NCBI GenBank assembly: GCA_017860615.1
Contig: JAGDMU010000002.1
Location: 62,001-126,000 of the forward strand
Direction: 5' to 3'
From: Pseudomonadota bacterium
GTDB taxonomy: Bacteria; Campylobacterota; Campylobacteria; Campylobacterales; Sulfurospirillaceae
Length of the DNA: 64,000 bases
Below the pieces are notes generated by a model. That model did no database searches, was not told the DNA's origin, and worked only from the letters and a program-made list of their open reading frames with translations. The position numbers and the translations under genes were made by a program. Positions within the stretch are counted from its first letter, which is position 1. Every line of letters starts with the position of its first letter. Below are positions 31,294 to 39,085 of this stretch, piece after piece.

Positions 31294-31792
31294 TAAAACG
31301 TACACCAAAAGCATTACTTTTCCAAACTATTTTTCAAATAATCCGCAATTATATCGTTTTGTCTATTAAAGTGTAATGATGTTGTTGTTGCTGTAGTCGG
31401 ATTTGAATCAACGACTTTTAGGTGATGAGAAGTTGAACCTTGCACACTTTTTTTGGATATTAAACGCTTCGTTACTTACATTTAATGATACTGTTTTTGT
31501 TCTTTCTTAATATTTATTTAGATTTCTGAGTATTATTTTTTGTATTGCTTTTATTTCAAAAGTATGTTATAATTAAAGCTATTCTTTCTTTTGATATGAA
31601 TAGGTTTATAACTGGTGTGTAAAACAATAAAGTGTTGAAAGTATAGAGACGAACATTTTATTGTCTATTAACTTTAAAATAGCTTAAAAAAGGAGTAACG
31701 CTATTAATATACACACGTTTCAATTTGAGTCAATGACTTTTATAACCTATTTTATCTCGGAAGAAAGAAAATTTTAAATTTAAGGATGTCTG

Positions 31793-32014
31793 ATGAAAAA
31801 AAATCAGCATGTTGTTCCAGTAGGAAATGGGTATGGAGTTAAAGGTGCAGGAAATGAAAAATTTACTGCCATATGCAATACTCAAAAAGAGTGTGTAAAA
31901 ATAGCAAAACAAATTGCTCAGAATCAATGTTCTGAATTGTTTATCCACGGGAAAGATGGAAGAATAAGAGAAAGAAATTCTTATGGAAATGATCCATTTC
32001 CCCCTAGAGGATAA
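31793..32014 (+). CDS. DUF2188-family protein
   Basis: KNQHVVPVGNGYGVKGAGN...SELFIHGKDGRIRERNSYGNDPFPPRG, the family's characteristic C-terminus. Confidence 0.88.
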   Translation: MKKNQHVVPVGNGYGVKGAGNEKFTAICNTQKECVKIAKQIAQNQCSELFIHGKDGRIRERNSYGNDPFPPRG

Positions 32015-32046
32015 AACAAACATTTTGTTTCCATTTTTAGGTTGCT

Positions 32047-32078
32047 GGGAGTATTTAATATCTACTCTCGGTTTTTTT
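32047..32078 (+). terminator. Probable rho-independent terminator after the DUF2188 gene
   Basis: gggagta-N9-tactctc hairpin followed by ggttttttt. Confidence 0.55.
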
Positions 32079-32120
32079 ATTGGTGTTTCACCAAATAAAT
32101 ATATTTTATAAGGAATTATA

Positions 32121-32405
32121 ATGGCTATTAAAATTAGTAAAAGTGATTTGAAGTACACTTATTCATGGTCTGCAGTTAGTGGTGACGATCCAAAAGTTTC
32201 AGGAGAGCCTGATAGTACTCTTTTTAGCAGAAATGAAGGTTATGAAGTCCTTTATTTGATTAATAAGTTTTCTACAATATGTGATTTTCAAAGAGAAGAA
32301 TCTTGTTTGAAAGCTGAAAGATTGATAAAAGAATTTCTACCATCTGATATTCGCAGTCAAGAAAATGTAAAAAGTTGGCTATTAAATAATTGGGCTAATT
32401 ATTAA
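32121..32405 (+). CDS. Hypothetical protein (prophage cargo)
   Basis: 94-aa ORF with upstream aaggaattataATG. Confidence 0.6.
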   Translation: MAIKISKSDLKYTYSWSAVSGDDPKVSGEPDSTLFSRNEGYEVLYLINKFSTICDFQREESCLKAERLIKEFLPSDIRSQENVKSWLLNNWANY

Positions 32406-32450
32406 TATTGAGTAGAGTAAAGTAGGTTAGTACCTACTTTACTTAAATTT

Positions 32451-32960
32451 TTATTTACATAATTTATTCATAACATCATAATTAATTGCCCAAAGACCTT
32501 TTTTCTCTTCTTTAGCATTTGCTAATGCTTTTTCTAATTCTTTAGGATACGAAGTCTTTTTATAAATACACGAATAACCATCTTTAATGATCTTTGTTGA
32601 GTAATCCACATTATTTTTACTTACAGTTCCAAGAATACGACCGTATTGATCTTTTTTATTCGAAGTTACGATAACTTTATCACCATTTTGAAAGAATTTA
32701 GAAGCATAACCACTCGCCAACTTCCCTAGCTCTTGTTCATCATTAGTAGATATACCTGCTTTCTTCGCGTCTTTATCAAGTTTTGAGCCACTATATTTTT
32801 CTGGAGTATCAATATAGAGTATTCTTACCTTTTCTTCTTTCTTCTCTATTATAATGTGCAATGTATCACCATCAGTAACCTTAGTAACAATTCCAACACT
32901 TTCTATCGCTAAAAGTGGTAATGTAATAAGCATAGAAGTAACTATTAATTTTTTAATCAT
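32451..32960 (-). CDS. Secreted SNase-like (thermonuclease) endonuclease
   Basis: Signal peptide; VTDGDTLHI, RILYIDTPE, DQYGRILGTV, NAKEEKKGLWA. Confidence 0.9.
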   Translation of the reverse strand: MIKKLIVTSMLITLPLLAIESVGIVTKVTDGDTLHIIIEKKEEKVRILYIDTPEKYSGSKLDKDAKKAGISTNDEQELGKLASGYASKFFQNGDKVIVTSNKKDQYGRILGTVSKNNVDYSTKIIKDGYSCIYKKTSYPKELEKALANAKEEKKGLWAINYDVMNKLCK

Positions 32961-32979
32961 TAATTTACCTATTAAAATT

Positions 32980-33261
32980 TTATTTGGTTGGAATTTTTGT
33001 GCCTACTTCTCCAGTATAAGGATTAACATTTCCTTTAGTACTAAAGTTATTTATCTCAGTTTCATTAGCTTTTGTTCTTTTATAACTAGTAACATCAGTT
33101 CCATCTTTTCTTGTATAACTTTGCACCGAAACATCTGAAGGTGATTTTTGAATTGTAGGACGCTGTGATGATGAATAATTATAATAGCCACTATTTCCTT
33201 TTGCAAATGCGGGAGAAAAACATAATCCAACTATGATTAGCAAGGTACTAAGAATTTTCAT
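32980..33261 (-). CDS. Small secreted protein
   Basis: Signal peptide (cleavage near AFA|KG); SYTRKDGTDVTSYKRT...NNFSTKGNVNPYTGEVGTK, a pattern resembling small secreted proteins with an NPYTG-type C-terminus. Confidence 0.7.
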   Translation of the reverse strand: MKILSTLLIIVGLCFSPAFAKGNSGYYNYSSSQRPTIQKSPSDVSVQSYTRKDGTDVTSYKRTKANETEINNFSTKGNVNPYTGEVGTKIPTK

Positions 33262-33272
33262 ACATATCCTTT

Positions 33273-33872
33273 TTAAATTATATTAATTCCATATTTGAGA
33301 AGCATTTGAGGCAATATATCATCTAATTTTGCTATTTCTTTGTCTGTTAATTCAATTAGATTAAGATTGTATTTTTTATATATCTCTTTTTTCTTTTCTT
33401 TACGAAGATTATATTTTTGATCGTTTTCTATACCCCAAAACTCAACATAAACTTTACCTTGTGGTAAATAGAAATCTGAGAATACATCCTCTTCAACGGG
33501 AAGTCTTTTTTCATAAGCATGCACAATATTTTCACTATAAAGCCAATCATCAATTATCATTTCAGCTTTTGAACGAACGAAGTGTCCATCTTTTGTTCTA
33601 TGTGATGTTGGGAATTTTTCTCTAAAGTCTTTTTCTTCTTTTTCTTGTTTTGGCTCAATTAGTTTTTTTAGAAGTACATTTGTTTGGATTTTCTCATCCC
33701 ATTGAACAGATAAACTTCCTTTGTAATTGATTTGGATGCCACCATTAGCTTTACCGTTTTCAGTTATAACCCAACCATTTTTATTTTTTTCTATCCAATG
33801 CAGCTCTTGAAAAATGTCATTAATTTGTCTAGAAGTTTTATTAAAAAGTTTTCCAATCTCTGTTGCAGTCAT
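33273..33872 (-). CDS. HTH plus PD-(D/E)XK endonuclease-like protein
   Basis: N-terminal wHTH-like MTATEIGKLFNKTSRQINDIFQEL; C-terminal RSKAEMIIDDWLY...FSDFYLPQGKVYVEFWG...KKKEIYKKYNLNLIEL. Confidence 0.6.
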   Translation of the reverse strand: MTATEIGKLFNKTSRQINDIFQELHWIEKNKNGWVITENGKANGGIQINYKGSLSVQWDEKIQTNVLLKKLIEPKQEKEEKDFREKFPTSHRTKDGHFVRSKAEMIIDDWLYSENIVHAYEKRLPVEEDVFSDFYLPQGKVYVEFWGIENDQKYNLRKEKKKEIYKKYNLNLIELTDKEIAKLDDILPQMLLKYGINII

Positions 33873-33893
33873 AATTATGGTGCCTTTGTAATG

Positions 33894-34136
33894 TTATTTT
33901 TTATCTAATTCTTTTTTTGCAATTCTCGTTTTGATATCCAATATGTAATATTCTTTTTCTTTTTGTTCTAATGTTTTAAATAATTTTAATATTTCTTCTT
34001 CTTCTTTACTTAAATTATTTAATTTTTCTTCTTTGTAGTTCATAACTATAGTATATAGATTTGGCTTTTCTTTTTTCCAATTATATATTGTAGGTGTTGA
34101 TATTCCCAAGAATTTGCAGAAATCATCTATTTTCAT
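33894..34136 (-). CDS. Small HTH protein, candidate phage repressor
   Basis: MKIDDFCKFLGISTPTIYNWKKEKPN HTH; divergent from the phage operon and facing a large palindrome. Confidence 0.6.
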   Translation of the reverse strand: MKIDDFCKFLGISTPTIYNWKKEKPNLYTIVMNYKEEKLNNLSKEEEEILKLFKTLEQKEKEYYILDIKTRIAKKELDKK

Positions 34137-34151
34137 TATTTTCCTATTGAC

Positions 34152-34195
34152 ATATTTAAATAATTTAAATAGAATTACTTAAATTATTTAAATAT
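34152..34195. promoter_or_regulatory. 44-bp near-perfect palindrome, candidate operator
   Basis: atatttaaataatttaaatagaattacttaaattatttaaatat between divergent HTH and phage genes. Confidence 0.6.
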
Positions 34196-34250
34196 AGTTC
34201 TCATTTGTTAAAACTATTATAGCATTTTGTTCATTTTTCATAGAAAAATA

Positions 34251-34272
34251 CATTATTTTTTAAAAAATAATG
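34251..34272. repeat. 22-bp perfect palindrome in the phage leader
   Basis: cattattttttaaaaaataatg equals its own reverse complement. Confidence 0.8.
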
Positions 34273-34435
34273 ATTATGCAAAAAACTGCATTTTTATATT
34301 ATGAAAATCTTGATATCTGAAAATACGTCTTTTCAAATACCAAGGTCTTTAGGGGTCTTAGCGTGGGAGTTCGTTAGCACCTACTCCCACTGCTTGTTAA
34401 ATGGTGCTAAAAACAACTTAAAAAAGGTGCTTATC

Positions 34436-35278
34436 ATGCAAGACGTCACAAAAGTTTATCCTCACTTCATCCAACAAGCTTATCAAGCTGATGTACTAAT
34501 CCGTAAATCGTTGCTTTCTACAGTTGGTACACGTTACCCTCACAAAGATCAGCTCGTCATTACTGCCGAGAATACCTATAAACATCCTACAAATCCACTT
34601 TACACTTATAGCCAACGCATTGATGTAGTGGTTAAGTGTGAAAACCGTATCGAAGCTGTAAAGCTCAACCAAGCCTTACGTGAATATCTCGCTAAAGATA
34701 TGATGTTACCTCTAAGTGTAGGTGTTTTTCAAAAACCATTTACCAAAGACAACCAAAAAGCCCGTAAATACTTTGCTTTTGCCAACATTGGCGCTAAAGA
34801 GCTTTTTGAGTCTCTGCCAAAACTCGAAAAAGATAAATCTCTCAAATTTACGCTTGGTGCAAGTCCTATCGAAAGCAATACCTTAGTCAATGGTTTTGAT
34901 CTGACGTATTCGATCACTGACTTTGATTTGGAACATACGATCTACACCATTGAGGACGCTAAAAAAGCAAAAAGAGAAATTGAAAAAGATATTTATAAAC
35001 TTTCTCTTTACACTTCGACCATCTTTGAAGTTGACGCAGATACTATCGAAGAGGTATTGATTAATTTTGAGATAAACGGTGAGAGTGAAAGCGAGATCAA
35101 CACTCTTGCTGAGAAGTTAACGCAGTTACAAAATAACGGTGTTGTCTTTCAATGTAAAGGACAATTCCCTAGAGCAGAGCGTGACTTTTATCGTGTAACG
35201 CTCTCAAAAACTGCGAGTGATCTCATAGCAGAATTTAGCACAACGATCAAACCTGATCCACAATCAAAAGCCTCTTAA
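34436..35278 (+). CDS. Unknown inovirus protein upstream of the coat gene (possible ssDNA-binding or replication function)
   Basis: Re-started at ATG 34436 behind aaaaaggtgcttatc; first gene of the phage operon; no recognised domain. Confidence 0.65.
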   Translation: MQDVTKVYPHFIQQAYQADVLIRKSLLSTVGTRYPHKDQLVITAENTYKHPTNPLYTYSQRIDVVVKCENRIEAVKLNQALREYLAKDMMLPLSVGVFQKPFTKDNQKARKYFAFANIGAKELFESLPKLEKDKSLKFTLGASPIESNTLVNGFDLTYSITDFDLEHTIYTIEDAKKAKREIEKDIYKLSLYTSTIFEVDADTIEEVLINFEINGESESEINTLAEKLTQLQNNGVVFQCKGQFPRAERDFYRVTLSKTASDLIAEFSTTIKPDPQSKAS

Positions 35279-35290
35279 CAATTCTCTACA

Positions 35291-35313
35291 AAAGGCACTT
35301 AATCCGTGCCTTT
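35291..35313 (+). repeat. Hairpin between the 34436 gene and the coat gene
   Basis: aaaggcac-ttaatcc-gtgccttt, 8-bp perfect stem. Confidence 0.75.
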
Positions 35314-35356
35314 GATAGAGGGTTTAAATACTCTACTACTCAAAAAGGAGTTTCTC

Positions 35357-35593
35357 ATGCCTGAGAAATCAAACGGACTCACAAAATTTGGAAAAATTGT
35401 TGCGATGGGCTTTTTTGCTGTCGCTGGTCTTTCATCTAACGCTATGGCGGCTGACCCTGCGTGGCTTACTCAAGTAGTGACAGAACTTGGTGCAATTCCC
35501 GTTATGATTGGTACAATCATCACAACAGCTGTTTCCATCTTTATGGCGCCGATTGCATGGTCTAAAATCAAACACGCTATCGGTCGTTCGTAG
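35357..35593 (+). CDS. Major coat protein precursor (pVIII-like)
   Basis: Start at ATG 35357 after aaaaaggag; signal peptide ending NAMA|ADPAW, mature ~47 aa with one TM and basic tail KIKHAIGRS. Confidence 0.85.
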   Translation: MPEKSNGLTKFGKIVAMGFFAVAGLSSNAMAADPAWLTQVVTELGAIPVMIGTIITTAVSIFMAPIAWSKIKHAIGRS

Positions 35594-35595
35594 TC

Positions 35596-35709
35596 ATGAT
35601 AACTCAAATTGATCTTACCGTTTACTATATGGTTGCTAGTACACTTTTATCGGTTAAGCTCTCCATTGGTAGCTCTCATTTCATTTTGAGTTTTTTAAAG
35701 AGGAGATGA
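35596..35709 (+). CDS. 37-aa small membrane protein (possible pVII/pIX-like)
   Basis: MITQIDLTVYYMVASTLLSVKLSIGSSHFILSFLKRR; below the ORF-track size cut-off. Confidence 0.45.
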   Translation: MITQIDLTVYYMVASTLLSVKLSIGSSHFILSFLKRR

Positions 35710-35726
35710 TGGTCTCCTCTTCTTTT
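35698..35726 (+). terminator. Candidate terminator downstream of the coat gene
   Basis: aagaggaga-tgatgg-tctcctctt stem (9 bp) followed by ctttt. Confidence 0.55.
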
Positions 35727-35741
35727 AAAAAGGTGCTTATC

Positions 35742-36074
35742 GTGAAACGTTTAACCGTTGCTTTTTTTCTGCTTACAAATATCCTCTTAGCGGACTATCT
35801 GTATCAGCCCTCAAATATCTGTATTAAAGAGTATTGGTACTCAAACGGTACGTTTTATTACATTCGTTCTGATAACGGTGCAACAGTTTCAACCACTGCT
35901 CAAAATCTCGGTGATGATGTTTTTAGGGGTTACGACTATAACGCTTCTGTAAATGAATGTACTCCCGAAGCTTCCAATAATACGTTAGGTCTCTCAAACG
36001 AGGACTTTAACTATCTCAATGCAGTTTTAGGTCTTATGATCTTTGGTTTAGTCATCGTAGGGCTTTTTCTATGA
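35742..36074 (+). CDS. Secreted or membrane-anchored minor virion protein candidate
   Basis: GTG start behind aaaaaggtgcttatc; signal peptide and C-terminal TM (LNAVLGLMIFGLVIVGLFL). Confidence 0.65.
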   Translation: MKRLTVAFFLLTNILLADYLYQPSNICIKEYWYSNGTFYYIRSDNGATVSTTAQNLGDDVFRGYDYNASVNECTPEASNNTLGLSNEDFNYLNAVLGLMIFGLVIVGLFL

Positions 36075-36208
36075 TTGATATCATTAACTTCGGTATGACT
36101 GCAAGCTTACCAGCTAACTACGTGCTAGATATCGGTTTTACATTGCTCGTTAAAGCAGTTTTACCCGTCTATCTTGTACGAAAAGCTATTGAAAAGTATT
36201 TCAGATGA
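36071..36208 (+). CDS. 45-aa small membrane protein
   Basis: MIDIINFGMTASLPANYVLDIGFTLLVKAVLPVYLVRKAIEKYFR; start and stop overlap both neighbours. Confidence 0.5.
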   Translation: MIDIINFGMTASLPANYVLDIGFTLLVKAVLPVYLVRKAIEKYFR

Positions 36209-37182
36209 AAACATTAATCTTTTCTATCGCTCTATGTTTGAGCGTTTATGCTATCGAAATTGCTCCGACTAATTTCGGTCTTCGTGATCTTGCAATAATG
36301 GTCTCACAAGAGTGCGGTAAAAACATTTTGATCTCACAAGATATTAAAAATATGAGCGCTGATTATTTTGTGGTTCAAGATATTAGCCCTGATACTTTGT
36401 TCCAAATCTTTAAAACGATCATCGAATCAAAAGGTCTTTATCTAAACGAATACGATGGTTTCTATGTCATTGACGAAAAACAGCACATTATCCCCGATGA
36501 GAAAGACTTTTCAAACATTGAACTTACCATGAAAGTGATAGAAATCAATAATGAAAAGTTCAAAGAAAAAGGCTTCAATCCGACGTTTAAATCAACGATT
36601 GACCTCTCAACCGTTACGACTGATTTTAAAAATCTTACCTTTGACAAACTCTTTAGCGCAGAATTTCAAGGCGTTTTAGCTGATCTTGAAACACAAGACG
36701 TTCTAAAAATCGTCAGTGAACCCGTTGTCGTTGTCAGTAATGGCAATACCACAACTATGAACGTAGGTGATACGATCAGCGTTAAAACTTCTTCATACTC
36801 CACGGACTCCACATCAACGACATCAGCCCTTCGCAATACCTACACGCAAAAAGAGCTAGGACTCACTATAAAAGTAACGCCCGTCATCCAAAAAAACGGC
36901 ATTATCGTTCTTAAAACAGAACTGACAAATGAGACGTTAAAAAAACAAGATAATGACGGTCTAATCGAAACAAAGAAAAAATCTATCAATTCAAACTTCA
37001 ATATTCGAGACGGTGGAAGTGTTGCCCTTGGTGGTCTAACTGCCACACAAGACGTTAAAAGTGTCTCTAAAATTCCACTCTTAGGTGACATTCCTATCCT
37101 AGATTATATCTTCGCATACGAAACCAATAAAACCGTAAGAAGCACATTGACAATCTTTATTCAAGTAAAGGTTATCAAATGA
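36205..37182 (+). CDS. Phage secretin (pIV-like, type II/III secretin domain)
   Basis: Signal peptide; STN-like N-domain; IVSEPVVVVSNGNTTTMNVGDTI; SKIPLLGDIPILDYIF. Confidence 0.88.
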   Translation: MKTLIFSIALCLSVYAIEIAPTNFGLRDLAIMVSQECGKNILISQDIKNMSADYFVVQDISPDTLFQIFKTIIESKGLYLNEYDGFYVIDEKQHIIPDEKDFSNIELTMKVIEINNEKFKEKGFNPTFKSTIDLSTVTTDFKNLTFDKLFSAEFQGVLADLETQDVLKIVSEPVVVVSNGNTTTMNVGDTISVKTSSYSTDSTSTTSALRNTYTQKELGLTIKVTPVIQKNGIIVLKTELTNETLKKQDNDGLIETKKKSINSNFNIRDGGSVALGGLTATQDVKSVSKIPLLGDIPILDYIFAYETNKTVRSTLTIFIQVKVIK

Positions 37183-37249
37183 CTTTTATCGTTCTTGATG
37201 TACTTAACTTTCTTAAAGCTCTCGAAATTGAGCTTATTTGGACTTCAAA

Positions 37250-38782
37250 ATGAAAAAAGTATTCTTAGCATTAATAATTATGGTATCGGCTTCGTTTGCG
37301 TTTACATTTCCAACATATTACGTTTATAATGGTCAGAATTATAAATTAAATTCCGTTAATACTTATTATAATCAACGTGTTTGTACTAATGACTCTGTTC
37401 CTTTAGGTCTTTTTTATAATCCTGCTGGCTCTCAAATATATGCTTCTTATACAGAGGTTGATTCTACTATCTGTTTAGAACTCGATCGTGCTGGATATGG
37501 TCATCGTGATTCTGGAACGGTTTATTATCCTGATAATTCTTGTGTTTCTCCTAATACGATTGTTAATGGTGAATGTGTAGCTCCCGAAACATGTGACCCT
37601 CTTGCTGGTCAATATACTTCAAGTTCTACGGGTCAATGTGTTGATTGTATGGGGTTTTCTAATTTTTCTGGTCGAGCTTCATGTGCATGTGACTCGATGG
37701 GGTCAACTTATAGTGCACAATCCGTTACTATAGAACTTATACAACAATTTGGTCAATATAATTACAAAAAGTCTTATGCAAAGTGTGATAATGGAAATAA
37801 TATTGCTGTTTATTATGATCCTACTCCTATTACGCCTACGGATAACAATACAACGACACCAACAGATAATAATACAACAACGCCTCCTTCTGATACAAAT
37901 ACAACAACCGATGGAAATACTACAACACCCTTACAATCTGATGTTGTTAATGCGGTTAAAGATTCATCTGATAAAACTATTAAAGCAATTAATGAAACAA
38001 ATACGGCTATAAAATCAGTCGATACAAGTGTTCAAGCGGTCAATACTACGCTTCAAAGCTCTAACACAAAATTGGACTCTATGGTTTCTAAATTGAGTGA
38101 TAGCAATGCTCTTTTATCAGATTCTAAAAATATACAATCAGACGTTAAAAATATTCTGAGTTCAGAATTTAAACAAACTTCAGCTTTTCGAGAACATTTA
38201 GACGCTCGCTTTAAAAATCTTATTGATGTTTCTTTAGCGAATGGTTCACAATTAAATGATATTAGTGCACATGCAGCTTCTACAGCAAACGCTGTCAATG
38301 CACAAGGCGATAAAATTGCGGGAAAACTTGATGACATTCTAAACGCTATCAAAGATGGTAACGGTACAGATATGACTGCAACGAACGACCTTTTAGAAAA
38401 GATCAACAAAGATACAAATTCTACTGCTAGTGGTGTTGATACGTTGCATGATGATTTAAACACTAGTATTGAATTATTAAATAATATTTCTACTGCTTTT
38501 GAAAATAATAATTCTTTTAGAGTTCCTGACGTCAATGAGTCAAAATTCGAGCTTTCTGATCTCCTCCCTGAAAATAATTGGTTTGAAACCAATAAGCTCA
38601 ATTTGAATTTTAAAAATTATGGCGGTGGTTGTTATTGTCAAACGGCTGAATTTAGAGTCGCTGGGCGTACTTTCGTTTTTCCTCCTCAAGAAGCTTTAGA
38701 CGTTATCCCCTTTGATGTTATTTCAAAAATCTTCATGGCGTTTATCTATGTTCTTGGTCTTAGAGATTTTTTAAGGAATTAA
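37250..38782 (+). CDS. pIII-like adsorption protein
   Basis: Signal peptide, Cys-containing N-domains, T/N/P linker (TPTDNNTTTPTDNNTTTPP), coiled coil, C-terminal TM; sits between the secretin and pVI/Zot. Start trimmed to ATG 37250. Confidence 0.75.
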   Translation: MKKVFLALIIMVSASFAFTFPTYYVYNGQNYKLNSVNTYYNQRVCTNDSVPLGLFYNPAGSQIYASYTEVDSTICLELDRAGYGHRDSGTVYYPDNSCVSPNTIVNGECVAPETCDPLAGQYTSSSTGQCVDCMGFSNFSGRASCACDSMGSTYSAQSVTIELIQQFGQYNYKKSYAKCDNGNNIAVYYDPTPITPTDNNTTTPTDNNTTTPPSDTNTTTDGNTTTPLQSDVVNAVKDSSDKTIKAINETNTAIKSVDTSVQAVNTTLQSSNTKLDSMVSKLSDSNALLSDSKNIQSDVKNILSSEFKQTSAFREHLDARFKNLIDVSLANGSQLNDISAHAASTANAVNAQGDKIAGKLDDILNAIKDGNGTDMTATNDLLEKINKDTNSTASGVDTLHDDLNTSIELLNNISTAFENNNSFRVPDVNESKFELSDLLPENNWFETNKLNLNFKNYGGGCYCQTAEFRVAGRTFVFPPQEALDVIPFDVISKIFMAFIYVLGLRDFLRN

Positions 38783-38783
38783 T

Positions 38784-39083
38784 ATGCCAATGTTTTTAAC
38801 GGGATTTTTCACCGCACTTACCGATTTTTTAATCAAGCTCTTTGGTAAAAAAGGCGCAAAACTAGCTTTTTTTACTCTCTACACTACGCTCCTTGTTACG
38901 GTTATGAGTGGCGTTAAAGATTTTGCAATGGGACATATAGATATGGGTTCTTTTATGACTCCTACGATCTGTTGGTTTCTTACACAATTAAATGCTTTTG
39001 AGCTTTTATCCACTTGCTTTGCGTTTGCTTCTGCGAATTGGCTCAAAATGAAAATGGTTCAGTTTTGGACGTATGGTAACTAA
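38784..39083 (+). CDS. pVI-like minor coat protein (DUF2523/DUF5455-like)
   Basis: 99-aa three-TM protein directly upstream of zot. Confidence 0.72.
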   Translation: MPMFLTGFFTALTDFLIKLFGKKGAKLAFFTLYTTLLVTVMSGVKDFAMGHIDMGSFMTPTICWFLTQLNAFELLSTCFAFASANWLKMKMVQFWTYGN

Positions 39084-39085
39084 TC

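Noticed and set aside
31384-31446. tRNA-Met-like relic just inside att-left (minus strand CTCATCACCTAAAAGTCGTTGATTCAAATCCGAC)
   Set aside because: T-loop and CAT-like anticodon loop resemble a tRNA, but the anticodon stem does not pair, there is no D-arm and no CCA. Might be a decayed fragment; tRNAscan/Infernal would decide.
37179-37253. 24-aa ORF MTFIVLDVLNFLKALEIELIWTSK between secretin and pIII-like genes
   Set aside because: Overlaps both neighbours and has plausible coupling, but is too short to support without conservation data.
37840-37935. Short tandem repeats (gataacaatacaacgac...) as possible CRISPR or VNTR
   Set aside because: In-frame coding repeats (DNNTTTP) with no spacer structure; not CRISPR. 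No CRISPR array seen anywhere in the window.
37749-38012. 87-aa ORF of I/L/M/Q-rich sequence inside the pIII-like gene
   Set aside because: Alternative frame of the Thr/Asn repeat linker; low-complexity artefact.
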